Assembly: GCA_012517155.1 (NCBI GenBank)
Contig: JAAYVN010000077.1
Location: forward strand, 1 to 37,987
Direction: 5' to 3'
Source of the DNA: Ignavibacteriales bacterium
Lineage (GTDB): Bacteria; Bacteroidota; Ignavibacteria; Ignavibacteriales; Ignavibacteriaceae
Length of the DNA: 37,987 nucleotides
Below the pieces are notes generated by a model. The model was given only the letters and a program-made list of their open reading frames with translations, had not been told where the DNA came from and made no database searches. Each line of letters opens with the position of its first letter. Within the stretch, counting starts at the first letter, position 1. A program made the translations under genes and the position numbers. Positions 9,283 to 17,425 of the stretch are shown one piece after another.

Positions 9283-9870
9283 ATGTATAAATATGCCATA
9301 TTTATTCTGTTAAGTCTGATATTCTTTTCTTGCTCATCAGTTAAAGAACTTAATTTTGTTAGCAGGGAAGGCTGGAATGCAGATACTCAAAAACCCTTTC
9401 CCAAGCATGTTCCGGAAAGGATAACAATACATCATGAGGGAACAATCTTCGATCCTTCTAAAGAGTCCGCCGCAGTTCATATTAAAAACGTACAAAAGTG
9501 GGGAATGAGTGAAGCAAGAAACTGGGCAGATATTCCGTATCATTTTATTATTGACTTTGACGGAAATGTGTTCGAAGGACGGAATGTTTTTACCGTAGGG
9601 GAGACTGCGACAGAGTATGACCCCACAGGTCATCTCCTGATAACTTGTCTGGGGAATTTTGAAGTACAGGAACTCCCTGAGGCTCAGTATAATGCACTGG
9701 TGGAGCTTATTGCACACTGCTGTGACAAATACCGGATTGCACCCGAAACAATGAAGGGGCATAAGGACTTCGCAAAAACCGATTGCCCGGGAAAGAACCT
9801 TTATTCATTTCTGCAAAACGGTAAATTGCTAGAGGATGTGAAAATCAGGTTGGCAGAAATTCAAAAGTAA
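9283..9870 (+). CDS. N-acetylmuramoyl-L-alanine amidase (Amidase_2/PGRP fold), lipoprotein
   Basis: 195 residues. The first 17 residues form a lipoprotein signal ending LIFFSC, so Cys17 is probably lipidated; the -3 Phe is not the classical lipobox residue. Amidase_2 features: ITIHHEG (zinc His50 or His51), YHFIIDFDGNVFEGR, and GHKDFAKTDCPGKNLY (zinc His160, Cys168). It would cleave the lactyl amide bond of peptidoglycan in the periplasm, in cell-wall recycling or remodelling. Two bases after ispE, presumably cotranscribed. Confidence 0.9.
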   Translation: MYKYAIFILLSLIFFSCSSVKELNFVSREGWNADTQKPFPKHVPERITIHHEGTIFDPSKESAAVHIKNVQKWGMSEARNWADIPYHFIIDFDGNVFEGRNVFTVGETATEYDPTGHLLITCLGNFEVQELPEAQYNALVELIAHCCDKYRIAPETMKGHKDFAKTDCPGKNLYSFLQNGKLLEDVKIRLAEIQK

Positions 9871-9935
9871 ACTAATCAAAAATAACTTTTATCAGGGGAG
9901 GGTTTCCCTTCTTAATTTATTTTAAAGGACTATAG

Positions 9936-12137
9936 ATGAACATACCCCAAGTAATCGCAAAAGAATTAAACATTAAAGTTAACCAGGTGGAAGCTGTCAT
10001 CACTCTTTTCGGCGAAGGAGCCACTATTCCGTTTATTGCACGTTATAGAAAAGAGCGAACCGATGGACTGGACGAGGAGATTTTAAGAGAAATAGAAGAA
10101 CGACTGAATTACCTTACTCTGCTTGAAGAAAGAAAAGAAACCATACTTAAAACAATTGAAGAACAGGGAAAACTGACCCCTGAACTGGAAGGGAAAATCA
10201 GAGCGGCACTTAAACTTCAGGAACTTGAAGACCTCTACCTTCCTTATAAACCCAAGAGAAAAACCCGCGGTACTGTTGCAAAAGCTAAGGGACTTGAACC
10301 ACTTGCTTTATTCATTCTCGGGAATCCGAAGTTTGAGGGGGATCTTAACGAGAAGGCTGCGGAATTTATCAATCCGGAATTGGGGGTTAACTCCTTTGAA
10401 GAGGCAATCGCGGGAGCTAAGGATATAATTGCCGAAATGATAAGCGATGATGCGAATGTAAGGGGAGTCCTGAGGGAATTTATTTCATCCGAAGGGATGA
10501 TCAGCTCACTGAAAACCAAAGATAATGTGAATGAAGATAGTGCAAACGAGAAACTTAAAAGCAGGGAGACTAAGGATGTTTACAGAATATACTACGATTT
10601 CCGGATAGAAATCAGAAGAATAAAACCCTATCAGGTGTTAGCCCTTAACCGGGGGGAAGAAGAAAAGATCCTGAAAGTTGATGTCGTTACAGATGAAATA
10701 ACCGCACACAGACTTATCAGAGAGACCTATTTCAAATACAGCGAAACGGTATTCGAAGAGCTATTGCAGACAGTTATTGAAGATTCCTACAAGCGGCTAA
10801 TCTTCCCATCACTTGAAAGAGAAACAAGAAATAAACTTACCGAAACATCCGATTTGCATGCAATTGAGATATTTGCCGGAAACCTTAAGCAGTTGCTGCT
10901 CCAGCCCCCCTTGCTTGGAAAGAAGATAATGGGAATTGATCCCGGATTTTATTCGGGAAGTAAAGTTGCGATTATTGATGAGACCGGAAAATACCTTGAG
11001 GGGAGTACTATTTATCCTCATCCGCCTCAAAGTAAAATAGCAGAAGCAAAAAAAGAAGTCACCAGACTTGTTAAAAAGCATAACTCCGAAGTGATAGCTA
11101 TCGGAAATGGAACAGCAAGCCGGGAAACGGAACTTTTTATTGCTGAACTTATTAAAGAACAAGATCTCAAGTGCCATTACATAATTGTAAGCGAAGCAGG
11201 CGCCTCGGTTTATTCAGCGTCGGAAATTGCCAAGAAAGAATTTCCCGATCTCGAAGCCAGTCAGCGGGGAAATGTTTCAATCGCCAGAAGACTGCTTGAT
11301 CCTCTCGCCGAACTCGTAAAGATAGATCCTAAGTCTATTGGTGTGGGATTATACCAGCATGATGTTGACCAGAAACTCCTGATGAAAAAACTGGAGGATG
11401 TGGTAATCAGCTGCGTGAATTTTGTGGGTGTGGATGTGAATACTGCTTCAGCCTCTTTACTCACTCATGTATCGGGGCTGAATAAACGGCTTGCGGATAA
11501 TATAGTCAAGTTCAGAGATAAAAAGGGTAAATTTGAAAGACGCGATGAGTTGATGGAAGTAACCGGGATAGGGGAAAAAGCATATGAACAGTCAGCAGGA
11601 TTCCTGAAGATAAGGGATGGTGAGAATGTGTTTGACAACACTTTTATACACCCGGAGTCTTATGATGTGACCGAAAAACTTCTCAAACTGGTAAATATTC
11701 CAAAAGAAAAAGTGACCGAATCCGGAGGGTTGATAGAATTCGTCGTAACTAAGAAGGGGCTCGACAAAGTGGCAGCAGAACTCAAGTGCGGCATTCCGAC
11801 GCTTTCCGATATAATTGCAAATTTAAAGAGACCGGGAAGAGACCCGCGAGAAGAAATGCCCAAACCGATTCTTAGAAGCGATGTCCTTAAAATGGAGGAC
11901 CTGCGCGAAGGAATGAGGCTGAAAGGAACGGTCAGGAACATTGTTGATTTTGGGGCGTTTGTTGACATCGGTGTAAAGCAGGATGGTCTGATTCATGTTT
12001 CACAAATGAAAAAGAAATTCGTCGCAAACCCTATGGAAATCTTAAAAGTCGGTGATGTCATTGATGTGACAATAATCTCTATAGATTCAGACAGGGGCAG
12101 AATCGGACTTTCGATAAGAGAGGGAGAAGAAAAATAA
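9936..12137 (+). CDS. tex: Tex family S1 RNA-binding transcription accessory protein
   Basis: 733 residues, normal for Tex. Domain order: N-terminal helical Tex domain (IPFIARYRKERTDGLDEE near residue 35), YqgF/RuvC-like domain from about residue 325 (GIDPGFYSGSKVAIID), helix-hairpin-helix region around 490-560 (HVSGLNKRLADNIVKFR and TGIGEKAYEQSAGFLKI), and an S1 domain at about 650-725 (GTVRNIVDFGAFVDIG). A cytoplasmic nucleic-acid-binding factor affecting transcription; the exact biochemical role differs among species. It stands 65 bases after the amidase gene and may be read through from it or have its own promoter. Confidence 0.96.
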   Translation: MNIPQVIAKELNIKVNQVEAVITLFGEGATIPFIARYRKERTDGLDEEILREIEERLNYLTLLEERKETILKTIEEQGKLTPELEGKIRAALKLQELEDLYLPYKPKRKTRGTVAKAKGLEPLALFILGNPKFEGDLNEKAAEFINPELGVNSFEEAIAGAKDIIAEMISDDANVRGVLREFISSEGMISSLKTKDNVNEDSANEKLKSRETKDVYRIYYDFRIEIRRIKPYQVLALNRGEEEKILKVDVVTDEITAHRLIRETYFKYSETVFEELLQTVIEDSYKRLIFPSLERETRNKLTETSDLHAIEIFAGNLKQLLLQPPLLGKKIMGIDPGFYSGSKVAIIDETGKYLEGSTIYPHPPQSKIAEAKKEVTRLVKKHNSEVIAIGNGTASRETELFIAELIKEQDLKCHYIIVSEAGASVYSASEIAKKEFPDLEASQRGNVSIARRLLDPLAELVKIDPKSIGVGLYQHDVDQKLLMKKLEDVVISCVNFVGVDVNTASASLLTHVSGLNKRLADNIVKFRDKKGKFERRDELMEVTGIGEKAYEQSAGFLKIRDGENVFDNTFIHPESYDVTEKLLKLVNIPKEKVTESGGLIEFVVTKKGLDKVAAELKCGIPTLSDIIANLKRPGRDPREEMPKPILRSDVLKMEDLREGMRLKGTVRNIVDFGAFVDIGVKQDGLIHVSQMKKKFVANPMEILKVGDVIDVTIISIDSDRGRIGLSIREGEEK

Positions 12138-12160
12138 ATCCCGGACATTACATCCGGGAT
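12138..12160. terminator. Hairpin between convergent genes, possible weak terminator
   Basis: ATCCCGGA and TCCGGGAT form an 8-bp stem with a 7-base loop directly after the tex stop codon. There is no T-run on either side, so it may only protect the 3' end or work with Rho. The minus-strand gene ends 23 bases further on. Confidence 0.45.
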
Positions 12161-12182
12161 CGCAAATTAAATAGGAACCGGA

Positions 12183-12701
12183 TTATTTTCCCTTAATAAA
12201 GGTTTTGAACTTTCCATTTTGCTCTTTCTGAGTATATACCTCGTGCCCTTTTTCCTTAAGGATATCGATTAAAGGTGCCGGAACAAAGCCCGTGACAAGA
12301 CAAAAAACCTCATCGGATTTAAGACCTGCCGCCTCCTTGGTAACCCTGGCAACCGGATGGATACCGTTGTTAAGATCCTCTGTGGCATCATACTCTGTCG
12401 TTATTGCAGAATTCGCAAGCCAGACCGGTCCGGACTCTGCGGAGTCATCTTTTTTTCCGAGATATTCTGTATCCTGTCCCACGGCACTTCGAAGTTTATT
12501 AATTAATACAGCGAGGTCCAGATTTCCCACTCGCGCTGCCTGTTTAAGTGAAGTAACGCGGGCAATTGTTCTTCTTAGTACCGGATTATTAAGTTTAACA
12601 AATTCGGGGGCCAGTGAAATAAGAACTTTCTCAAGCTCGGGGAAATTATTAAGAAGTTCAGCAACCTTGGTATCGGGGGTAATCAATTTATTCTCTTTCA
12701 T
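12183..12701 (-). CDS. DUF1858 - DUF2249 domain protein
   Basis: 172 residues. The first ~60 (ITPDTKVAELLNNFPELEKV, APEFVKLNNPVLRRTIARVT) match DUF1858, the domain found at the N-terminus of ScdA/RIC iron-centre repair proteins. The last ~65 (GIHPVARVTKEAAGLKSDEV to GHEVYTQ) fit DUF2249, a TusA-like ferredoxin-fold. Both domains recur beside hemerythrin proteins and nitric-oxide stress genes. It follows the DUF438/hemerythrin gene by 8 bases on the same strand, so the two act together: probably sensing or repair under O2 or NO. A cysteine is seen only in the VFCLVTGF strand. Exact function unknown. Confidence 0.75.
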   Translation of the reverse strand: MKENKLITPDTKVAELLNNFPELEKVLISLAPEFVKLNNPVLRRTIARVTSLKQAARVGNLDLAVLINKLRSAVGQDTEYLGKKDDSAESGPVWLANSAITTEYDATEDLNNGIHPVARVTKEAAGLKSDEVFCLVTGFVPAPLIDILKEKGHEVYTQKEQNGKFKTFIKGK

Positions 12702-12709
12702 AATCGCCT

Positions 12710-13942
12710 CTATTTGTCATAAGTCAAGAGGCGTCTTTCCCCCTCAACCTTTTTATATTCATTAATATCCTGAGTTAATTCAAGCGTTCCAAGGTACTCT
12801 CCTTTTTCATTTCTTACTGCATAGTAAGCGATGTGGACGTACATGCCTTTATAGCTTATCCAGAATTTTGCCGAATCCTGGGCGCCGCTCTTAAAATCGT
12901 TGATGATCTTTTCAACTATGTGAACACTCGATGGGGGATGACAGTATTGAACCTGTCGTCCGAGAATCGCCTTGCTCCTTTCGAAGATCCTCTCCTTTCC
13001 ATGTGAGAAATAAGCAACTTTGTCTTCGTGGTCAACAAATGTTATATCCAGCGGAATAGAGGCAAAGATCGCCTCGAGTTGATCTTTCGAAAAAGAGCCG
13101 CTAGATAATTGAATCCGTTCGGGATTAATCGGTTCCGGTTCTTTACCGGGAGCGATTTCGGGTTTCCATTCAACTGCCGGTGCAGCAAGCGTATATCCAA
13201 TTGAATCGCTTTGACGGTAAATCTCATACCATTCGATTTCTGTAAGCGTGTCCATGCACATCGGGAAAAGGATATTCTCTTCCTTGTAAATCATCTCATG
13301 GATAGCTGTTACGGTGGGTTCAAACATCATTTGAACAAAGTCAGTGAGTGTTTCAACCGTAATAGCTTCTTCGGTACGAACAAGTTGCAGGGAGGATTTC
13401 AGATACTCCCTTATTTCATCATGCTTGCCCCACATAACGGCGGGGGGTCCGGTAATACCGGCTTTTTCAAGATATGGGAAAAGAAGATTTTCCTTCCGGA
13501 CGTAATGTTTTTCCAGATCAGCAAGTTTGTTGAACTCCTCTCTGAGTTCCATAAGAACGGAATTTGCGGGTGTGTCCTTATCGAGTCCATAAATCTTAAG
13601 AAAGATTTTCCTGACAGACTGAAGAACAGTTTCAACTGCCCGGTTTTCCAGTTTAAAGGTATCCACGGGGTGACCTTCGGGAGTTGTTTTTGCATGGGAC
13701 AGGTCAATCTTCCCTTTTAATGCTTCTGAATGGATGTCGCAGAACTTTAAAATCTCCTCCTCGGGAAGTCCTTCCGAGATAAGTTCCTGTTCCGCTTGAA
13801 CGACTTCTCCGTAGGGGACGGAGCCAAGCATTTCTGTAAGCTTTTTCTTTGTTTCATCAACGGATATACCGTTATGAAGATCCAGGATAAGTTTTTTTAG
13901 TTCATCCCTTCTTTTTTGACTGTTGTTTATTATTTCACTCAT
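12710..13942 (-). CDS. DUF438 / hemerythrin / PAS domain protein
   Basis: 410 residues. Order: DUF438 (about 10-80: LHNGISVDETKKKLTEML), hemerythrin HHE domain (about 85-235) with iron-ligand motifs EKHYVRKENLLFPYLE, WGKHDEIREYL and HEMIYKEENILFPM, and a C-terminal PAS domain (about 285-400: LDITFVDHEDKVAYFSHGKE, LGRQVQYCHPP). Known: this architecture is widespread in anaerobes and facultative bacteria and suggests a di-iron centre that senses or reacts with O2/NO. No kinase, cyclase or DNA-binding output is attached, so the signal must pass to a partner, perhaps the DUF1858-DUF2249 protein. A Bacteroidota-like promoter lies upstream. Confidence 0.88.
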   Translation of the reverse strand: MSEIINNSQKRRDELKKLILDLHNGISVDETKKKLTEMLGSVPYGEVVQAEQELISEGLPEEEILKFCDIHSEALKGKIDLSHAKTTPEGHPVDTFKLENRAVETVLQSVRKIFLKIYGLDKDTPANSVLMELREEFNKLADLEKHYVRKENLLFPYLEKAGITGPPAVMWGKHDEIREYLKSSLQLVRTEEAITVETLTDFVQMMFEPTVTAIHEMIYKEENILFPMCMDTLTEIEWYEIYRQSDSIGYTLAAPAVEWKPEIAPGKEPEPINPERIQLSSGSFSKDQLEAIFASIPLDITFVDHEDKVAYFSHGKERIFERSKAILGRQVQYCHPPSSVHIVEKIINDFKSGAQDSAKFWISYKGMYVHIAYYAVRNEKGEYLGTLELTQDINEYKKVEGERRLLTYDK

Positions 13943-13986
13943 TTTGTTCCTTTAATATAAGATAGAATTATCTGATTATATAACAG

Positions 13987-14017
13987 AAAATGTACGTAAA
14001 TAGTGCAACAAAACAAA
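13987..14017 (-). promoter_or_regulatory. Predicted promoter of the hemerythrin operon (TTTG-N19-TACATTTT)
   Basis: On the minus strand TTTG (14017-14014), 19 bases, then TACATTTT (13994-13987) matches the Bacteroidota pattern TTTG-N19-TAnnTTTG except for the last base. It lies 45 bases before the start codon, which has an AAAGGA ribosome site. No clear FNR- or DNR-type palindrome was found. Confidence 0.5.
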
Positions 14018-14112
14018 TAAAATTGCTTTATACAATCTCATTCATAAAAGAAATTTGATTTTTTTACTGCAAAAGTTTAAATTGCTACCTTAAAATTTTA
14101 TTATTTGATTAT

Positions 14113-14958
14113 ATGAAAAAGTTCAGAGTTGGTACCTGTTCCTGGAACTACGAGTCATGGCTTGGGTTGGTTTATTCTTTTAAGTGGAAAACAAGTGCTC
14201 CTTATCTTGTTGAGTATTCAAAACACTATAAAACAGCGGAGATAGACAGCTGGTTTTATAATCTTCCCGAACCTGATGAAGTTAAGGAATACAAAGAAAA
14301 TGTTCCAAAGGATTTTACGTTTACCCTTAAAGTCCCGCGCGAATTAACTATGACCCACATCCCCTTACCCGGTGGGATTACTTCAAATTCCCATTTCCTT
14401 TCAATGGAATTTTTTGAAGTTTTTTATAGTAGAATTGAGGAACTGCTTCCTCAGGTAACCGGGATAATATTTCAATTTCCCTATTTTGAAAACGATAAAA
14501 TAAGTTCGCTTTCACAATTCCTATTCAGAGCAAAGAGTTTTTTCCCGAATCTTCCCAAGGAACTCCCTATAGGAATAGAGGTTAGAAATAAAGACTTCTT
14601 AAATGACAATTATTTCGATTTTCTTACCGAGAATAATATCATTCCCGTTTTATCCGAAATGAAAATGCTCCCCACAATTACCGAAACCTATGAAAAAAAC
14701 AAGTTGAGAATTGGGGATAACATAATTATTCGTTTGCTGGGGGGTGATAGAAAAGAGATCGAATTAAGAACGAAGAAGATATGGGATGAAATAAGACTTC
14801 CAAAGATGCAGAATCAGGCTATCGCCGAAATGATAGTTGAAATGCTGGAAACTAAAAATGTGATTCTTAACGTCAATAATCACTACGAAGGAAGTGCGCC
14901 AAAGACAATTCAGGCAATTCTGGAATTTATGAAGCAGGCGGGATACAAGGAAAAATAA
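14113..14958 (+). CDS. DUF72 (YecE-like) family protein
   Basis: 281 residues. Start pattern FRVGTCSWNYESWLGLVY, then YSKHYKTAEIDSWFYNLP and FTFTLKVPRELTMTH are the typical N-terminal blocks of the DUF72 TIM-barrel family; PIGIEVRNKDFL and the late NVNNHYEGSAPKTI also fit. No enzymatic role is firmly established for the family. First gene to the right of the divergent AT-rich region 13943-14112; the start ATG has no obvious Shine-Dalgarno. The DUF2334 gene follows after 17 bases. Confidence 0.88.
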   Translation: MKKFRVGTCSWNYESWLGLVYSFKWKTSAPYLVEYSKHYKTAEIDSWFYNLPEPDEVKEYKENVPKDFTFTLKVPRELTMTHIPLPGGITSNSHFLSMEFFEVFYSRIEELLPQVTGIIFQFPYFENDKISSLSQFLFRAKSFFPNLPKELPIGIEVRNKDFLNDNYFDFLTENNIIPVLSEMKMLPTITETYEKNKLRIGDNIIIRLLGGDRKEIELRTKKIWDEIRLPKMQNQAIAEMIVEMLETKNVILNVNNHYEGSAPKTIQAILEFMKQAGYKEK

Positions 14959-14975
14959 TTTTCCCCGCTGAATAT

Positions 14976-16094
14976 ATGAAAACCTTCTTATTTTTTTTAT
15001 TCCTGCTCTGCAACACTTTTGCCGGGCAGGAGGATACCCTCCTTTTTATCATCCGCGTTGATGATATTCTGTCACGAAATGTAACCACACTCCCAAGAAG
15101 AATAAAAGATTTTCAAAACGCAGTTGAGCTGCGGGGTGGAAAAGTTACCTGGGCAGTAATTCCTCACAGATTGATTGAATCACAAAACCTGGACGGTGTT
15201 GTTGCGCAAGAATTGAGGGAAACCTTACAAAACGGGCATGAAATTGCTATGCATGGTTATAACCACATTTGTTTACTATGTGGTCAGTCGGGACACGAAA
15301 TGTTCTGTACTGTCAATAATCATCAATTTTCCTATGAACATCAGGTGGCTTTAGTAGATAGTGGACTCCGGCTTTTACTTGACACGGTTGGTATTACTCC
15401 CCGTACATTTGTTCCCCCCGCACATGTGGCAGACTCAATAACATATAGTGCATTGCTGGACAGGAGTTTTAATTTGCTCTCATCAACCGGACAAACCAAG
15501 AGTTTTATCTATCGCAATCTGTATAACCTAGCCCCGAACAATGAATATACGTGGCAATTAACAACCTCTCAGTACTCATCCAGACTTGCCTCGGCACTTA
15601 ATGATATTAGAAATACCGGAGCATCAAACGGCTATTACTGCCTTCTTTTGCACGATCCCTTTATCAGGCAGGGTTACGAGAACGGACTCGTGGTCAGATG
15701 GACTGGCGAATTACTCGATTCACTTAACATATATTTCGGTGGCAGGATCAAATATGTAACTTTGCAGGAGGCATTCCAAAGTTTTAATCAACCGGCAAAT
15801 ATTATTAAACAGGAGTCTGTACCCGGAACTTTTTCTCTAAGCCAGAACTATCCTAATCCTTTCAATCCGAGCACTGTTATAAAATATCAACTGCCGGCAG
15901 ACTGCAGAGTTACATTAAATTTATTTGATATTCTTGGGAACAGAATAGCCATGCTTGTAGATGAATATAAGCAAGCCGGAATTCACAGTTATGAATTGAG
16001 GATATCGGATTACAATATAACCTCGGGAATTTACTTTTACGAGATCAACGCAGGGAACTTCAGAAATGTGAAGAAAATGATATTTATTAAGTGA
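14976..16094 (+). CDS. DUF2334 / polysaccharide deacetylase-like protein with T9SS sorting domain
   Basis: 372 residues. A signal peptide (FLFFLFLLCNTFAG) precedes a deacetylase-like barrel: FIIRVDDI (D29, D30), VTWAVIPHRLI and the metal-site region HEIAMHGYNH (H93, H97). From about residue 283 a T9SS type A sorting domain begins with QNYPNPFNPSTVIKY and ends in KKMIFIK. It is therefore a cell-surface or secreted enzyme, likely acting on a polysaccharide. Directly after H97 comes a short segment with C99, C102, H107 and C111 that resembles a zinc knuckle and is not part of the core fold. Substrate unknown. Confidence 0.85.
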   Translation: MKTFLFFLFLLCNTFAGQEDTLLFIIRVDDILSRNVTTLPRRIKDFQNAVELRGGKVTWAVIPHRLIESQNLDGVVAQELRETLQNGHEIAMHGYNHICLLCGQSGHEMFCTVNNHQFSYEHQVALVDSGLRLLLDTVGITPRTFVPPAHVADSITYSALLDRSFNLLSSTGQTKSFIYRNLYNLAPNNEYTWQLTTSQYSSRLASALNDIRNTGASNGYYCLLLHDPFIRQGYENGLVVRWTGELLDSLNIYFGGRIKYVTLQEAFQSFNQPANIIKQESVPGTFSLSQNYPNPFNPSTVIKYQLPADCRVTLNLFDILGNRIAMLVDEYKQAGIHSYELRISDYNITSGIYFYEINAGNFRNVKKMIFIK

Positions 16095-16139
16095 TCCGCC
16101 CCCCATTTCTACATAAAAGCAGTTAAAATCCCTTTTTTT

Positions 16140-16155
16140 GCCTTTTTCTAAAGGC
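16140..16155 (+). terminator. Small hairpin, possible terminator upstream of bamD
   Basis: GCCTTT and AAAGGC pair around a TTCT loop about 45 bases after the DUF2334 stop; it is preceded by seven T and followed by TCTTATTATC. The stem is short and the tail is not a clean T-run. Confidence 0.35.
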
Positions 16156-16199
16156 TCTTATTATCTATCTTTACTAATTAAATTAAAATTAAATTAGAT

Positions 16200-16961
16200 A
16201 TGAAAAAAACCTATTGGATTATACTCTTTTCGCTAATAATTGCGGGATGTTCTGCCACTGTTGATACAGCAAATATGCAACCACAGGACAGGCTTAATTA
16301 TGCAATAAAACTCTATGAAGAAGAATCTTATGAGCAAGCCGTTATCGAGTTCGAAGCAATAATGCTTCAATATCCCGGAAGTGAATTCGTGGATAAAGCT
16401 CAGTATTATCTGGCAATGACGCGTTTTAAACGCAGCGAGTACATTATTGCTGCCTCCGAGTTCAGCCGCCTTATCAGGAATATGCCGTCAAGCGTCCATG
16501 TTCCCGATGCGCAGTTTATGCTTGCAGATTGTTACTTTACCCTATCCCCCAAGTTTGCGCTTGATCAGCGTTATACTAAACAGGCGATTCAGGAGTTTCA
16601 GTCTTTTATTGACTTTTTCCCAACCGACTCTCGGGTAGCGCAAGCCGAGGAGAAAATATCATTTCTGAATTCCAAATTAGCCGAGAAGGAATTTAATAGT
16701 GCATACATATACGAGAAACTTGATTATTACAATGCGGCACTGCTTTACTATGACAATGTTCTTTCGTTTTATCACGATACACAATTTGCTCCCAAGGCAA
16801 GTTATAATAAAATTTATATATTGATTGAGAAAGAAAGGACTTTGGACGCGCTGACCGAAGCAAATAATTTTTTATTAAAATATCCGCAAGATTCAAATTA
16901 CTCAAACATACTGAAAATAAAAGAAACCCTGGAAAACAAACTTAAAACATCGGAAAATTAA
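16200..16961 (+). CDS. bamD: Outer membrane protein assembly factor BamD
   Basis: 253 residues. Lipoprotein signal with lipobox LIIAGC (Cys17) followed by tetratricopeptide-like repeats: YAIKLYEEESYEQAVIEFEA, YLAMTRFKRSEYIIAASEFS, then TKQAIQEFQSFIDFFPTD and LDYYNAALLYYDNVL. This is the pattern of BamD/YfiO, a periplasmic lipoprotein of the Bam complex that helps fold outer-membrane beta-barrels. Its stop overlaps the thioesterase start by one base (TAATG). Upstream, TATCTTTA at 16166-16173 resembles a -7 element, with no matching -33. Confidence 0.9.
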   Translation: MKKTYWIILFSLIIAGCSATVDTANMQPQDRLNYAIKLYEEESYEQAVIEFEAIMLQYPGSEFVDKAQYYLAMTRFKRSEYIIAASEFSRLIRNMPSSVHVPDAQFMLADCYFTLSPKFALDQRYTKQAIQEFQSFIDFFPTDSRVAQAEEKISFLNSKLAEKEFNSAYIYEKLDYYNAALLYYDNVLSFYHDTQFAPKASYNKIYILIEKERTLDALTEANNFLLKYPQDSNYSNILKIKETLENKLKTSEN

Positions 16962-17425
16962 TGACACCCAAAAAAGTTTCTGATTCAACCACAATAATGA
17001 CCGAACTGGTTCTGCCTCAGCACACCAATACCCTGGGTAATCTTCTCGGTGGAGAACTGATGCATTGGATTGATATCTGTGCGGGAATTTGTGCTTTCAG
17101 ACATGCCCAGAATGTTTGTGTGACGGCAGCTGTTGACAGCATACATTTCCATCACCCTATAAAACTCGGGCAGATCGTTACACTTAAAGCTTCCATTAAC
17201 CGGGCATTTAATTCGTCGATGGAGATTGGTGTCGAGGTTTTCTCCGATTCCTATACTGACGGGAAAGTCGTGCTCAGCAATTCGGCTTTCATAACTTTTG
17301 TCAGTATTGATAAAGATGGGAAACCGCTCCGGGTTCCCCCGGTTACTCCCGAAACACCAGAAGAACAGAAGAGGTTTGATGAGGCGCTTGGAAGAAGGGA
17401 AAAAAGACTTCAGGCTGATAGGTAA
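16961..17425 (+). CDS. Acyl-CoA thioesterase, hotdog fold (YciA/BACH-like)
   Basis: 154 residues, a single hotdog domain. The motif GNLLGGELMHWIDICAGICA carries the conserved Asp of the acyl-CoA hydrolase family, followed by VTAAVDSIHFHHPIKLGQIV and the typical tail SAFITFVSIDKDGKP. It hydrolyses acyl-CoA esters in the cytoplasm. Linked to bamD by a one-base overlap and to the FG-GAP gene by a 47-base overlap, so all are probably translated from one mRNA; a metabolic link with its neighbours is not evident. Confidence 0.9.
   Translation: MTPKKVSDSTTIMTELVLPQHTNTLGNLLGGELMHWIDICAGICAFRHAQNVCVTAAVDSIHFHHPIKLGQIVTLKASINRAFNSSMEIGVEVFSDSYTDGKVVLSNSAFITFVSIDKDGKPLRVPPVTPETPEEQKRFDEALGRREKRLQADR

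Noticed and set aside
13943-14112. Replication origin in the AT-rich divergent region
   Set aside because: It is AT-rich and near the middle of the skew change, but no convincing DnaA boxes (TTATNCACA) and no origin-type genes are present.
17298-17378. Longer start for the FG-GAP protein
   Set aside because: It would bury the signal peptide about 60 residues inside the protein; the ATG at 17379 has a good ribosome site.
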